From Melampsora larici-populina 98AG31 (Eukaryota; Basidiomycota; Pucciniomycetes; Pucciniales; Melampsoraceae): a stretch of DNA of 64,000 nt. A program made the position numbers and the translations under genes. The notes under the pieces were generated by a model. It did not search any database. It was not told where the DNA came from and saw nothing but the letters and a program-made list of their open reading frames with translations. The DNA is taken from NCBI RefSeq assembly GCF_000204055.1, contig NW_006768882.1, forward strand, positions 19,939 through 83,938, in the 5' to 3' direction. Below, piece after piece: positions 31,739 to 42,419 of the stretch (position 1 is the first letter of the stretch; every line of letters begins with the position of its first letter).

Positions 31739-32824
31739 TTGAACATATGTGCTTGATAAATTACCGCATACCCTATTATTACCCCTTTTGAGTTCTCTTG
31801 ACTTGTAACTTTAATTCAACTTATATTGTTCTGCGACATAGTCATTTGTTCTTTTTTGCTTGGTGCCTATCAGGCTTTTGACGAATCTATTCTTGAAATT
31901 GACTTCACGTGAAGTCGGTAAGATGATACCATTGGCATCGGTGATTGTTCGACCGATCTTCACCCAGGTTTTTTGCTTGAATATCATATCAGCCCGGTTG
32001 ATGCCCAAAAGAGAACTTACCAAAGACTTGGTGCGTCCATAGCGGTGGGTCACTTATACGTGGACGCGGTTCACCAGACACAAATTCAACAATGTCTTTA
32101 TAAATCTAGTAAAACTGAAAACCAAAGAAATTGAGCAGATGCCAGTTGGTCCACAGATTCAGAAAGAAACACATATTATTATTCAAAGCCGAAATACAGT
32201 TCCACAGATATTAATCCAAGATACAGTCAAAAAAACACTTCAGAAACAAAGTCACAACTAATCTTCTCGAGTCTCCTTGACCCGTTATTAGGTTGGGCTT
32301 TTCCCGATTCTTTCCTTTGAGAAATCGAAATTTGATCAAGTGGAGAGCAAAGATCCAGTACAGATGATGGTTTCAGACAGAGTCCAATACAAATTAAAGA
32401 TCTACATAACTTGAGAATAATACACACTAGCACACATTCCAACCAATGGATCAGAATAAGACAACAACAATACTGCTTGAGAAAGCGTTTAGCTGGTTCT
32501 CTTCAACCTCTAATCAGAAGAAGAGAAGCTGGTACAAAACACGGAAGGGGGTCGAGGTTTTATAAGTTATAGGAAATGAAAGTGATTATCAGGTATCATG
32601 GAAATTTAAAAGAATCCGGAAGAAGATAAAACAAAAGGCGCTTCATGCTTGTTGGCCCAGATAGTGAGGAAAAAGATCAAACTTCGAGTCAGGAGAAAAG
32701 TATTTGAATTGTTAAACCAAGGACATTCATGCATCACAGCTATTCAACAAACACCATATCAGCATTCATCGTTAGATACACAGCTCAAAAAAAATGCGCT
32801 CACTTGAAACTCTTTCTTAGAAAC
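31739..32824. other. Intergenic region between UTP11 and the bZIP gene
   Basis: A short minus-strand frame at 31811-32053 (RADMIFKQKTWVKIGRTITD then ANGIILPTSREVNF) looks gene-like but I do not recognise it. Open sequence continues upstream in another frame (SGEPRPRISDPPLWTHQVFG) to a GTAAGTT donor near 32026, so a small multi-exon gene is possible. A 12-bp palindrome CTTCACGTGAAG lies near 31902. The rest shows nothing. Confidence 0.3.
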
Positions 32825-34459
32825 TTAAGATGGAAGTGAACTTTCTGGATGAATGGAGTTGATCGAAGGATCAAAGGCAGATGAGATTGTTGAAGCCTCA
32901 GGCTGTGTAGAAGAGCGAGATTCGAAGCCAAAGTAAGATCCAGGCACCTGATAAGATGAGTGAGGGTTTTGAGGGCTCTCTTGAGTGGCTGAAACAAAGC
33001 TCCAAGGGTTGGATGACTTGAGTCCTAAGACATCCTGAGGAGATATGCCCATAGGCTGCAATGGCATAAAATGAGAAAAGTAAGGCGGATACTCGTATTG
33101 AAGATCTGATGTAGAGTATGTCGAGTTGGCAATACTGATGTCACTACTTCCACTCGTGCTACTTTTCCGAATTTGAGCCGCATTTTCGAACGTGTCATCA
33201 CCTACGGGGTATCGATGGGAAGCAACCGGCGATATTGACGGTGAGTGCGGAGAGTAGGGCTCGAAGAAACTTGATGAATGATCTTTCGCATTCGTCAGCA
33301 TGGTCTTTGGTAAAAAAGACGTGAGCGGGATGGTGGGATCCAGGATGCTCCGAGATGATTGCTTAGGACTGAGGTCTAATGTACTCATTGTAGCGATCGG
33401 TTTTGTGATAGTGGGAGACATCTTGAATACATTGTCTGTTGGTGGAAGTGAAAACAAGGATGGTGCTCCGGAGCTGTCCTTTGTTTTCTTGAGATGAGGA
33501 AATTCAAATCTAGATCGGTCCTCGTCGTCACCGTCACTGACCTCCTGAAGAGAACGTTTTCTAGGTCGCGACACGGGTATATAACGTTCTCGTTCACGCG
33601 TTAGATTCGGATTGGTCGGTAAGACTGAAGTATAAGGAACCATAGGTGAGGTCACGTTCCTGTCCCCATCGCTCAAATCAGTTGTCCCATGAATCGTATC
33701 ATCTTCGCTACTCCAGTCGCCGATGTTGACCACGTCTGGCTTGATACTGTTTGGATGGGGCGATGTACCGTTGACGCGATGCAACGTACCGAAATCGATG
33801 CTATGACGCTCATGGTGAAAAACGGAAGAGGGAGGATTGAATGTCGAAGGCCCTTGTGAGAAGATATTGGATGCTGAGCCGTATGTCCCTCCACTGAAAC
33901 ATCTGGAGAGCGACGAAATGGGCACAGACTGTCGGCGACGAGTAGTGCCCATGCTTTGCTTTTTCAATCTCGTGTTTTCATTTCTCAACCTGAGGAGAAA
34001 ACAAGAGTAAAGTGTTCGATGAGTACGAAATTCTAGAGGACAACATCCCAAGGTTTCAAGCAGCGCATCCCAAAGACATGATAACTTACTCTTGCACCAT
34101 TCGCGTCAATCTATCGATCTCCTTCTGTCTTCTGTCTAATTCGGCGGCCTGGGCAGCATCTTGTTGCAGCCGTCGTTCACGCAGCTGCCTCTGAGCGATC
34201 CTGTTCTGTTCTTTTCGGCGCTGGATTATGATTGAGATAATCCCGGAAAAAGTTGGTATGAGTAAAGTGATAGTAGGGCGAACCAGATCATTGCGCACCT
34301 CTGAGCTCCGCTGACCATAGGGAGGAAGATCAGGTGAGTCGACTAAGGCTGCAACATATGGAAAGTTAAAGAATAGTGATGAGAAAGGGGAAAATTTGTT
34401 TTCATCGATGAGATGCGAAGCCGTCAAGTTTGGATAATCAACCTACGTTGGCGAGGCAT
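32825..34459 (-). CDS. bZIP transcription factor with N-terminal basic-zipper
   Basis: Exons 34459-34447, 34348-34299, 34220-34090 and 33989-32825 sum to 1359 nt (452 aa); all introns are GT/AG and in phase. The first 21 residues include MPRQPLVDSPDLPPYGQRSS. The basic region RRKEQNRIAQRQLRERR (residues about 22-38) keeps the N-x7-R signature, and the zipper follows (AELDRRQKEIDRLTRMVQEL, then RNENTRL). The long C-terminal part is Ser/Pro-rich with an acidic patch, a probable nuclear signal (SRPRKRSL) and no other domain, and likely serves in activation. The QNRIAQRQLRERR form is like fungal AP-1/YAP-type factors rather than CREB. Target genes cannot be inferred. The tiny first exons are supported only by splice-site fit. 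Confidence 0.88.
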
Positions 34460-35863
34460 ACTGTGATGAGTAAGATTACTTGAAAATTTGTCTATCTTTG
34501 GTCAAAGTTAACTTTTGATGAGCTAGAAGGAAAACCAAAGGACAGCGAGATAAGTGAAGCGTGGGTTTGACCAAGCAAAGGGCCTCAAGGATAATTATTA
34601 ATTCAATGGATAACTTTGTGCGAAAAGGATGACAAGATTTTGCGGAGGTTTAGAAGAACGCGTGTATAGAGGATGTAAATACGAGACACACGCCAATAAG
34701 GAACAAACAAGTGGTGGTATGTAGACCAAATATAAGAATTCACCTCCTGGATGATCCGTCCTTCTGCTGGCGATAGGGTCAATCAGTGTTATAAGAATAT
34801 TCAATTCCCTCATTTCCTTTGACACTCTCTCGCCGCATTTAGCCCGATCAAAACGCTGAGGTTCCCGTGGCGGAGTTGAACTGAGATAGAGCCCGATAGA
34901 AACACGGTCTGTATCGTCTCGTAGGTCAGCTTTCGGTTCATCATCATCATCCCCACTCTATCCATCTGTGTTCCTTCAATTTACCAATAGAGGATCTGAG
35001 ATTTGGAAGTTTCTTTATTAAAATTAGGTCTCGCCCAACACAACGGATATCTGTTACCTGGACATTAATTTTGATTTTGGTAAATCCTTCTTCTTCCCTC
35101 GAAGTTCATCTTTGGTGAATGACTTTACATGCAACTGATATCACCTGCGCCACTTTTGTTTCTTATATGGAAACCTTTACATTGTTACTAAACTCTTCAG
35201 CTGAGTCTATGTTTCATTGTCAGCATTAATCAAATAGTTAACCTATGCGCGTTCCTTCCTTATCGATGATCTTCAATCGGGGATTAATACAATATGCGGG
35301 TGGTACGATCCCTTTACCCACATCTCCCCGAAAAAGTGGCTTCAAATGTTCCAATGGAAGGAGAATATTTGAAGACTATTCAATTCTGTTTGTATTTAAG
35401 TAGCCTAATTAAAAACCTTAACATACGAGAATGTCTTTGACGCAGTGATAGACCGTTCGGTCGAGAGGCTTGCTTTGAAAAGGATGGTAATGTATACATC
35501 TGGGGAAAAGTGATACAACAGTATAAGTTCTGAACAGAATGGTTGCTCTATGTGCCTGAATTTTCTCCGTAAAACACAATTGAAACCTGCAGAAATGTTA
35601 TGAAGTAATTTGCTTTATTTGAATTTGCCCGTGACCAGCGCTGTATGTCTGGTGTTGGACCAAAACTGGATGTCATTTTCTTCTCCTAGGGTAGAGAGGC
35701 CCATTAGCTATGTACCCGATATGAAGTCATCGAGGCCGACAAATTTCCGGGACGCTTTGTCTTGCTGCTTGCAGCTTGCTCACGACTGACGAATCCGATA
35801 AGTACCGTATTGTCAGAATGCCCTTGAATCCTTGAATGGTCGTTATTATTCATGACTCACAGA
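34460..35863. other. Intergenic region upstream of the bZIP gene
   Basis: Presumably includes the bZIP promoter and 5' untranslated region. No further coding region, repeat or RNA gene is supported. Confidence 0.5.
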
Positions 35864-35927
35864 GAACCGCGATGGTATCGAACCGCGATGGTATCGAACC
35901 GCGATGGTATCGAACCGCGATGGTATC
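35864..35927. repeat. Four perfect 16-bp tandem repeats
   Basis: GAACCGCGATGGTATC is repeated four times without a mismatch. Perfect identity implies recent slippage. No gene overlaps it. Confidence 0.95.
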
Positions 35928-36545
35928 TACGTTCTTCCGATCCTTTCGGGCTGCAGGATGAGGTTTTTTACGGGGCGCTCTTTACCTTACCTTAACTATT
36001 CTCTTGAGATAAGTATGATGAAGTATGATGACTGAATTGAACAGCTGAATGATGTTGGACGAAACTCGAATTTCGTTTTGAGAAAGTCAGACAATGACTT
36101 GACCCCCAAACTTACGTGCCACAACACTATCGTAACCCGTGCTAGAGGATAGTCAGCAGGCGAGCAGCATATTGCATTACCATCCTCTATAAGGAGCTAT
36201 AAGGATGCTGATTTGCCGATTGAAGAATTTTCGAATTTGTTACTTAAAACCTTGATTACGCCATTCCAATGCCACCTATTCGGCCCATTGTATGAAAGCA
36301 TCATTTATACAAGCCATAATTGATGCGCCAAAAGAATCAAACGCGTAGATCCGCACTCTCGGGCATTTTTGGTGCTACGATGTATGCTTACCCCGGTACA
36401 ATATGACACAATTTTGGGGAACACGACTTCTGTACCAAGTCAGAGAACTCTATTAAGCTTTTTCGGTTGAGCGCTCAAGTTGTATGGAAGAGGATCAGCG
36501 TGACTTGCCATTTTTGGTGTGGTTGAACCAGTGCTGAGACTTGCA

Positions 36546-37126
36546 TCATGATGAACTCGATCTATTCAGTATCTGGGGACAACTGGATGATTCTTCTTTC
36601 TCATTCAAAGGCTCACACAGTCGAGGTTTTGATGCTCCATGTACACAAGTCGAGTCATTCTTGACGACTGAACTCAAGGCATTGAATTCATAGACAATGT
36701 GGACATAACATTTCGGATCACATTTCGGATCCAAAAAGGTGAAACAAAACCCTTCACATAGATGGCCGTAAGGAGACAAATTGTAGTAGCTTTGCAAATA
36801 TCACTTCCAACATGGTTATGGATGTGAACACAACTTCAAAACTGATCTTAGAAGCATAGCTTGGTTTGAACAACTAGGATGCGACACTCAAAATTCAAGA
36901 ACTTGAAACGAAGGCGCCACAAGTCGATACAAGTATAATGGGCAAGCGAGGGAATCGTTCGAATCGCGCTATCTAGAATTTCTAGAATGACAGTATGCTC
37001 GTGGAACTGAATGATTTTTTGGCAACCGATCAATTCACAGCGCAATAATATAGGAAAGTAAATGAGGCTTACTGCAATGACCACCGCAAAAGATACACCC
37101 GGGAGATATTGCACAGTATGTAACAT
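36546..37126 (-). CDS. Possible small secreted, Cys-rich protein gene (tentative)
   Basis: From ATG 37126 the minus strand gives MLHTVQYLPGVSFAVVIA, a plausible signal peptide, ending at a GTAAGCC donor near 37072. Downstream, the frame at 36546-36797 encodes about 80 residues with seven Cys (LCEGFCFTF, PKCDPKCYVH, STCVHG, SSCPQ). The two could be exons of one small secreted protein, a class common in rust fungi as effector candidates, but I could not fix the splice junctions. It may be chance. Confidence 0.2.
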
Positions 37127-38007
37127 ATTTAGGACATTTTACATCTCGCTTCTGAAGCCTCGTCTGGGGATTTCAGAGTCAATAATATCATCAGTGCGGA
37201 GAATTAGATGCGATCCTCGTTGTCAAAGGGCGATCAAGGACGCACACTGGGTGAGGGTGCAACAGTTCCAAACAGAAAGAGAGCCAAAAACTGCGTAACA
37301 ACAATTGCGATAACAAGGTGTGGCTATAAGGGCGCATCTTAGTCAGTTGAAGAAGCAAGGGGCACTAAGTGGAAATCACAAACCATATCTTCGCGCTTAG
37401 ACACTTGAGCTCTAGAATTGAGAAGGGTATGTAAGAAAACAATTGGAGAGGAAGACGGAAGTTATGCGTTATACATAGTCCGGATGGAGAGAATATCTTT
37501 ATCAAAGCCAAACAAAGTTCTATAGCGCTGAGAACGAAAGCTTTTGTGGGAGCAGGGGACAACGCTCAATGAGAGGACTATGTATTTATGTGATTGAGCT
37601 CAGCTATTTCTACCTCGCGATACTAGAGGCAATCTGGTTACCCCCCGCCAGACAGTCGGTTAGTTTTTGGTGACATTGTTGTTGTGATCGACTTCGTCAT
37701 TGTTATGTGAATTACAAGTTTTATTGGTGTTGCGATTGGATTCGTCATTCATTCACTGTGATTTTCAAAAAACTTGACCAATTGTCAACAGGGTCTTCGA
37801 CAAAACCCGAGGAAATTGGCGCCGAAAGTTCGGCAACTTCAAAGGCTGTTGTGTGATGCGATCGCAGTAAAATTGGAGTTCGAAGATGTGCTAAAAAAGC
37901 TTGTCCGCTCCGGAACCCAACCGGAAAGGGGAGCACCAAAGAATCGGGGGAGGTGTCCTGAGAATCTGATGATGAGATCTATTCTCAGCATGTGCGGACT
38001 CTAAAAA
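37127..38007. other. Intergenic stretch without recognisable features
   Basis: Short open stretches only; none shows a known domain, splice structure or repeat. A stretch at 37774-38004 (EFEDVLKKLVRSG) is basic and helical but unrecognised. Confidence 0.4.
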
Positions 38008-38229
38008 CTTGTTTGACTCCGGCTCCCAGAACATCCATCCTTTTGATCCCACCGGATACCCAATAAGCCTATATTTAATCGCTCTATGATCAAGCTTCTT
38101 TCTAATTTCTTGAGGAATGTGTACAAATGCCCATGAACCAAATACTCTTAAATTATCGACTTGAGGTTTTCATTTCATAAAGACCTCATGCGGTGACTTT
38201 CCGTACGTGTTTGTATTCGGTGTCCGATT
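38008..38229 (-). pseudogene. Copia integrase C-terminal fragment
   Basis: The minus strand reads NRTPNTNTYGKSPHEVFMK, stop, KPQVDNLRVFGSWAFVHIPQ, KKLDHRAIKYRLIGYPVGSK and WMFWEPES. This is the conserved end of a Ty1/copia integrase and the following linker. It differs from the complete copia element at 4484-10472. One TGA interrupts it; no LTRs or reverse transcriptase were found nearby. Confidence 0.85.
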
Positions 38230-38384
38230 ATGAAGATATGCACCTTGTGATTCTACTCACAATGTTAGGGTACAATTTATGAGTAGGAAGTAACTTGGCG
38301 TTTACATTACTTGGGAGATGCGAGGTCTTTATATAGACGAGCATCTTTGGGCGAAGTACAAATAAGGAAATAAGAGAAATACCT

Positions 38385-38941
38385 TTGCGGCCTTTTCTTA
38401 AAAAATTGGGGAAAGTAGGGGGGCTCAAGTCAAAATATTTGCGGCCTTTTTTTAAAAAATTGGGGAAAGTTTTTTACAGTACCGTGCTGTAAAAACTTTT
38501 CCCAATTCATAAAAACGGACCGTAAAAATTTCTCTCGGATCTCCTTCTGAGCAGCAAATTTACGCAAATTTGCGTAAATTTACTGCTCATAAAAATTTGG
38601 GATGCCGTATAACTTTTCCCAATTGCATAAAATTTTGCGTAAATTTTATGCAATTGGGAAAAGTTTTTTACGATAAAAGTAGTAAAATTTTTTGACTTGA
38701 GCCCCCCTAGTTTTTTACAGTACCGTGCTGTAAAAACTTTTCCCAATTCGTAAAAAAGGGCCGTAAAAATTTCTTTCGGATCTCCTTCTGAGCAGCAGAT
38801 TTACGGCGTAAATCTGCTTCTCAAAAAAATTTGGGATGTCGTATAACTTTTCCCAATTGCATAAAATTTTGCGTAAATTTTATGCAATTGGGAAAAGTTT
38901 TTTACCATAAAAGTAGTAAGATATTTTGACTTGAGCCCCCC
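38385..38941. mobile_element. Palindrome-rich MITE, outer copy, left end lost
   Basis: The outer copy starts in sequence TTTGCGGCCTTTTCTTAAAA, is split by the inner copy (38418-38707) at a TA, and resumes TTTTTTACAGTACCGTGC to end CTTGAGCCCCCC at 38941, followed by TA. Its left terminal repeat is missing. It contains the same hairpins as the inner copy. Confidence 0.75.
38418..38707. mobile_element. Palindrome-rich MITE, inner copy, 290 bp
   Basis: Ends are GGGGGGCTCAAGTCAAAA and its complement, flanked by TA on both sides (38416-38417, 38708-38709). The interior is almost all inverted repeats, including ACTTTTCCCAATTGCATAAA folding onto its complement within 60 bp, and TTTACGCAAATTTGCGTAAA. 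The TA duplication suggests Tc1/mariner-type mobilisation. It lies inside a second copy of the same element. Confidence 0.85.
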
Positions 38942-39792
38942 TATTAATTATAATCTTGTTAAAGAGATTATAAGCGATACTAACGAGACTAATTTTATAC
39001 AAGTAACATACCGAGTAATCCCAAGTAATTGAAGTATTACCAATTACTTGAAGGAATATTAAGAATAATTCATAGCTTAATAGAATTGTACCAGCTGTTT
39101 TATGCTGAAGAACTATCGACACTAAATTCTTTGATTACCATTATTTAGATCTAAATAATGGATCAAGAGTAATCAAAGAAGGTCTTAATAAGACTTGTAA
39201 TAAAATTAGGCTCTAGGTTTTTAAGAACACACTATTTGGATTACCAAAATATATGATTCAGGGATGAATCAAGAATTCAGGTTGAGGAATATTACACCCA
39301 CATCTCAAGCGCATAATTCTTGAGTTTCTTTTTGTAATCATGAGATTACATTATGGGCGGGAGGGATTGTATTTTAAACGAAGTAATTTGGAATGAAAAG
39401 AAGTTCTAACAAGATAGATATCTTTGTATAGCAAAGGAGGTTGAAAATAATCTTGGTAAGAAATTCTTTCAATAATATACGATAATGGAATTTGGAAAAA
39501 TAGAAAACGGATGAGGGGAATCAAATATTCCACCACTGTTCCTCATTATATAATCTATTGTGTTTTCTACCAAAATTAAAAAGATATTGAATAGACCAAG
39601 GCGTATCTGATTTGGTTCAATAGTCTTTTAATTAGCTTAGACCCTTTTCTTAATGTTGGTCTAGGCAATAATGATCTAAATCCAAAAAAATGGATTATTA
39701 ATTGTAGATTATATTACGAGGTATTTTTTGACTGCATTACTCGTAATTGTGGACACCGCCCACCTCTGTCGTGCCTCCTCCGGAAAACTAAC
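38942..39792. other. AT-rich stretch, no feature identified
   Basis: No coding capacity or clear terminal repeats. A purine tract GGGCGGGAGGGATTG near 39354 resembles a retrotransposon polypurine tract, and the copia integrase fragment lies nearby, so it could be retrotransposon-derived. Not proven. Confidence 0.3.
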
Positions 39793-39832
39793 ACCAATGG
39801 GCGACGTATTATAATAAAAAACCTTAAAAATA

Positions 39833-40330
39833 CAGCCCTTTGCATAATGATGACTTTGGAGGAAAAAAAACCTTGAGGTCTTTTTAGAAAGTGACCAAGT
39901 TTTTTTGGAAAAGCTGCTGAGTTTTTTGAAAAGTCACTGGGTTTTTTTTGAAAACTTGCTCAGCATTTCCAAAAGTTGATGAGTTTTAAAAAAAAACCTT
40001 GTACAAAATTGGTCAATAGCTTGATAGCAAATCACCAGATCAATCAAAATCAAAACTTGCCAATCGTCTCAGTACCTTGTTTTTGAAGTTCAATCATTGT
40101 CAGTAAACTCCAGCCAAGTTGAGAGAGATGCACCGGATTCAGAGCTGATCAATTGTGATGAGGGATGGAATTTGATTGTTCAATCAACTTGAGAAAGAGC
40201 TTGCTCAGTTTTTGAAAAACTAGATGAATTTATGAAAAACTTGATGTGTTTTTGAAAAAAACTTGCAGGTTTTTTTTGAAAACTCAAGTGTTTTCTCTTT
40301 TTCCAAAGTCATCAATTCTGCAAAGGGCTG
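39833..40330. mobile_element. 498-bp MITE with CAGCCCTTTGCA ends
   Basis: Inverted ends CAGCCCTTTGCA--AT-GATG, then ACTTTGG, about 27 bp with few mismatches, flanked by TA (39831-39832, 40331-40332). The interior is a degenerate array around GTTTTTTGAAAA. Removing it joins the LTR sequence TTAAAAATA to TAGCAATTAC as in the other LTR copy. CAG ends plus TA duplication suggest a pogo/Tc1-mariner relative. Confidence 0.82.
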
Positions 40331-40689
40331 TAGCAATTACAACTCAAGGCTCAGTTTCGAGAGTCAAGTTACATATGATTTAGCATATGTAGCATGTGCA
40401 GAACTCACATCAAAGAGTGTGAACACACACAACTTTGATGTAAACCAAAGCTACATATATTTCACAGCCGTAACACATATGTAACAAACAAAATATACTT
40501 ATAAACCAATAGTAATTGTGATAATGTAATTAACCTAACCATAGAACCACAATTTGTGTGCACTTGTAGTCCAAAGATTTCCAAGGTTCAGACTATATAA
40601 ACCCTGGAAATCCAACCAAATTGAGAAGAAGAACATTATCACATTATTATTCAACAACTACACAACTTTGCTTTTATTCATCTTCCTAG

Positions 40690-40875
40690 TCTCAATTCTA
40701 ATTTGATCCTCTTCTTATTCAAAGAAAGGTCAAAGAAGGTGGTGTTAAAGTCTATTATAACACCGGGAACTTTACACTCTGACTAATAGAGATTTCCCTA
40801 TAGATTTAGAGTTTCTTATATCAGATGAATCCCAAATCTGATATAAGCAATACCCAAGGACTACTTCCTTACAAG
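40690..40875 (+). repeat. 186-bp module M, copy 1
   Basis: From TCTCAATTCTAATTTGATCC to TACTTCCTTACAAG. Same length as, and about 95% identical by eye to, 59256-59441. It includes a perfect hairpin CTTATATCAGAT/ATCTGATATAAG. Its place in the host LTR differs between copies. Confidence 0.8.
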
Positions 40876-41107
40876 GATTTACAAAACTTGAAACTCAAAC
40901 CTTGTGTCTTGTTGCTTATTCTGTGTGCTCATTCAACTTTGTTTCTGATTAGACTCCATAATCAGTAGTTCTTGTAATATCCATTTGGTGGAATTAAAAG
41001 CTTGTACACCCACGTCTCTACCTGTTCATACTTGTAGATCTTGATCTACACAACTTCAGTAGAAGTTATTAGACCTTCTACAACATTTTCATTGACTCTA
41101 CTAGCCT

Positions 41108-42419
41108 AACCCTAACCCTAGCGGTTAGGTAGCGCTTCCATTGCACATTCACCGGGTGATTGTGCAATGGTGAGGCAATTTTTTTATATTATGATTTGGA
41201 ATGTTGAAAAGGAGAAAGATATACCAATTACAGCAGAATATTTACATTTATCAAATTGTAGATGTTAGTTTGACTAAAGAGTAAATTATTCAATTTCTCA
41301 AGTTTTTTTATATATGTCAAAGTTTTTTTCTTGATGAATTGGTTTTTGATTAGGTTGGCTAGAAGATGGAATCATGATGTGTTTTCAAAATCAAAAGATA
41401 CTTCTACACCTTCAGCTCATTGGTAAATCATTTTATATTATGTATACTATCACTCTCATACGTTTTTATCATAAAACTGGCTTGGTTGTTTTGTACAGTG
41501 CACTTGACAATAAACGTGATTCTATAAAAAGTAAGTCACTTGCTTTCTATGACCACAATTTGAGTGTTAAATTGCCTATATGACAGTTATCTCTATTTGA
41601 AAAATTCTCACTGACTGAACTTTCTTATCCTGATGTGACTTGAAATTTTTTGCCAAAAAACTCAACGGTACAGTTGGAAATTATAGAACTTCAGTATTAC
41701 AAATCTAATTTCTTTTCACAAATAAAATTATTGAAAAATTGATCACAGAAGCTATGAGCCAATTGGAGATTTTCCCTTCAAAGAGTGATGAATCTTTTGG
41801 TGGTTCAACCTTTGTGTGAACCATATGTTTACATGTTAGATATGTAAACATATCAACTGTAATGTGTGAGGCCAATACCAAAATCACTCCAAATTTCAGT
41901 TGTGGAGCAATAGCGGAGCGTTTTTGGTGTGCGCAATTGCACCACTACATATAGTGGTTGCTGCGCAGCGCACTTCAGGGTCTTGAAAGCCCATAGCGGT
42001 ATGACCACAGTGCAATGGGACAGGACTGCGGTCTCTCCGCTATATAGCGGGGAAATAACCTGTTAGGCAGGGTCAGGGCCAGGGCACTTTTTCCTCCTCA
42101 AACATCACGCCACTCAGCCACTGATCTATTATACTTACCAACAATACAAATTGGAAACATACACAACTCAACCATAGATCAAAGCGTCAACCAATACCAT
42201 GGACACCAGCCTCTCAAAAATGTTCAACCTGTGGCCGCCTTGTGGTTTTTCACAAATCAAAATGAATCAATATTTAAGCAAACTTAGGTATGGATTGCCT
42301 TCCCTTGATTACCCTCCGAATCCAGTTTGATCACTTACTCTCACATTTATCCCCTGATCTCACTCAGAAGCAATTTCAATAACTTACCTTCAAGTTTATC
42401 CCGTCAATCATCACTCATA
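41108..42419. repeat. TAGCGG-rich clusters upstream of the second hAT gene
   Basis: Two short clusters, 41110-41180 and 41890-42060, contain repeated TAGCGG/CCGCTA and CCATTGCAC motifs in opposite orientations. Between them is AT-rich non-coding DNA. AACCCTAACCCTA at 41107-41120 resembles two telomere units. CAGGGTCAGGGCCAGGGCAC at 42070 resembles a hAT end. They may be the 5' end of the hAT element whose gene starts at 42420, by analogy with the cluster at 1434-1640. Confidence 0.35.

Larger units (their letters stand above)
39793..41107 (+). mobile_element. LTR copy (C1), both tips lost, carrying a MITE and a 186-bp module
   Basis: Matches the reverse complement of the LTR at 59020-60029 from CCAATGGGCGAC to CTACTAGCCT. 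It has a TATATAAA box near 40593. The first 30 or so bases and the last GACA of the family are missing. A TA-flanked MITE (39833-40330) interrupts it near the left end. The 186-bp module at 40690-40875 sits in a different place and orientation from the other copy. Confidence 0.75.

Noticed and set aside
31811..32053. Small minus-strand gene next to UTP11
   Set aside because: Gene-like composition but no recognised family and no complete exon chain; kept only as a note in the spacer entry.
34086..34427. Longer N-terminus for the bZIP protein read through 34221-34427
   Set aside because: It would include intron sequence; the GT/AG model with two short first exons keeps the frame and removes an unrelated hydrophobic stretch.
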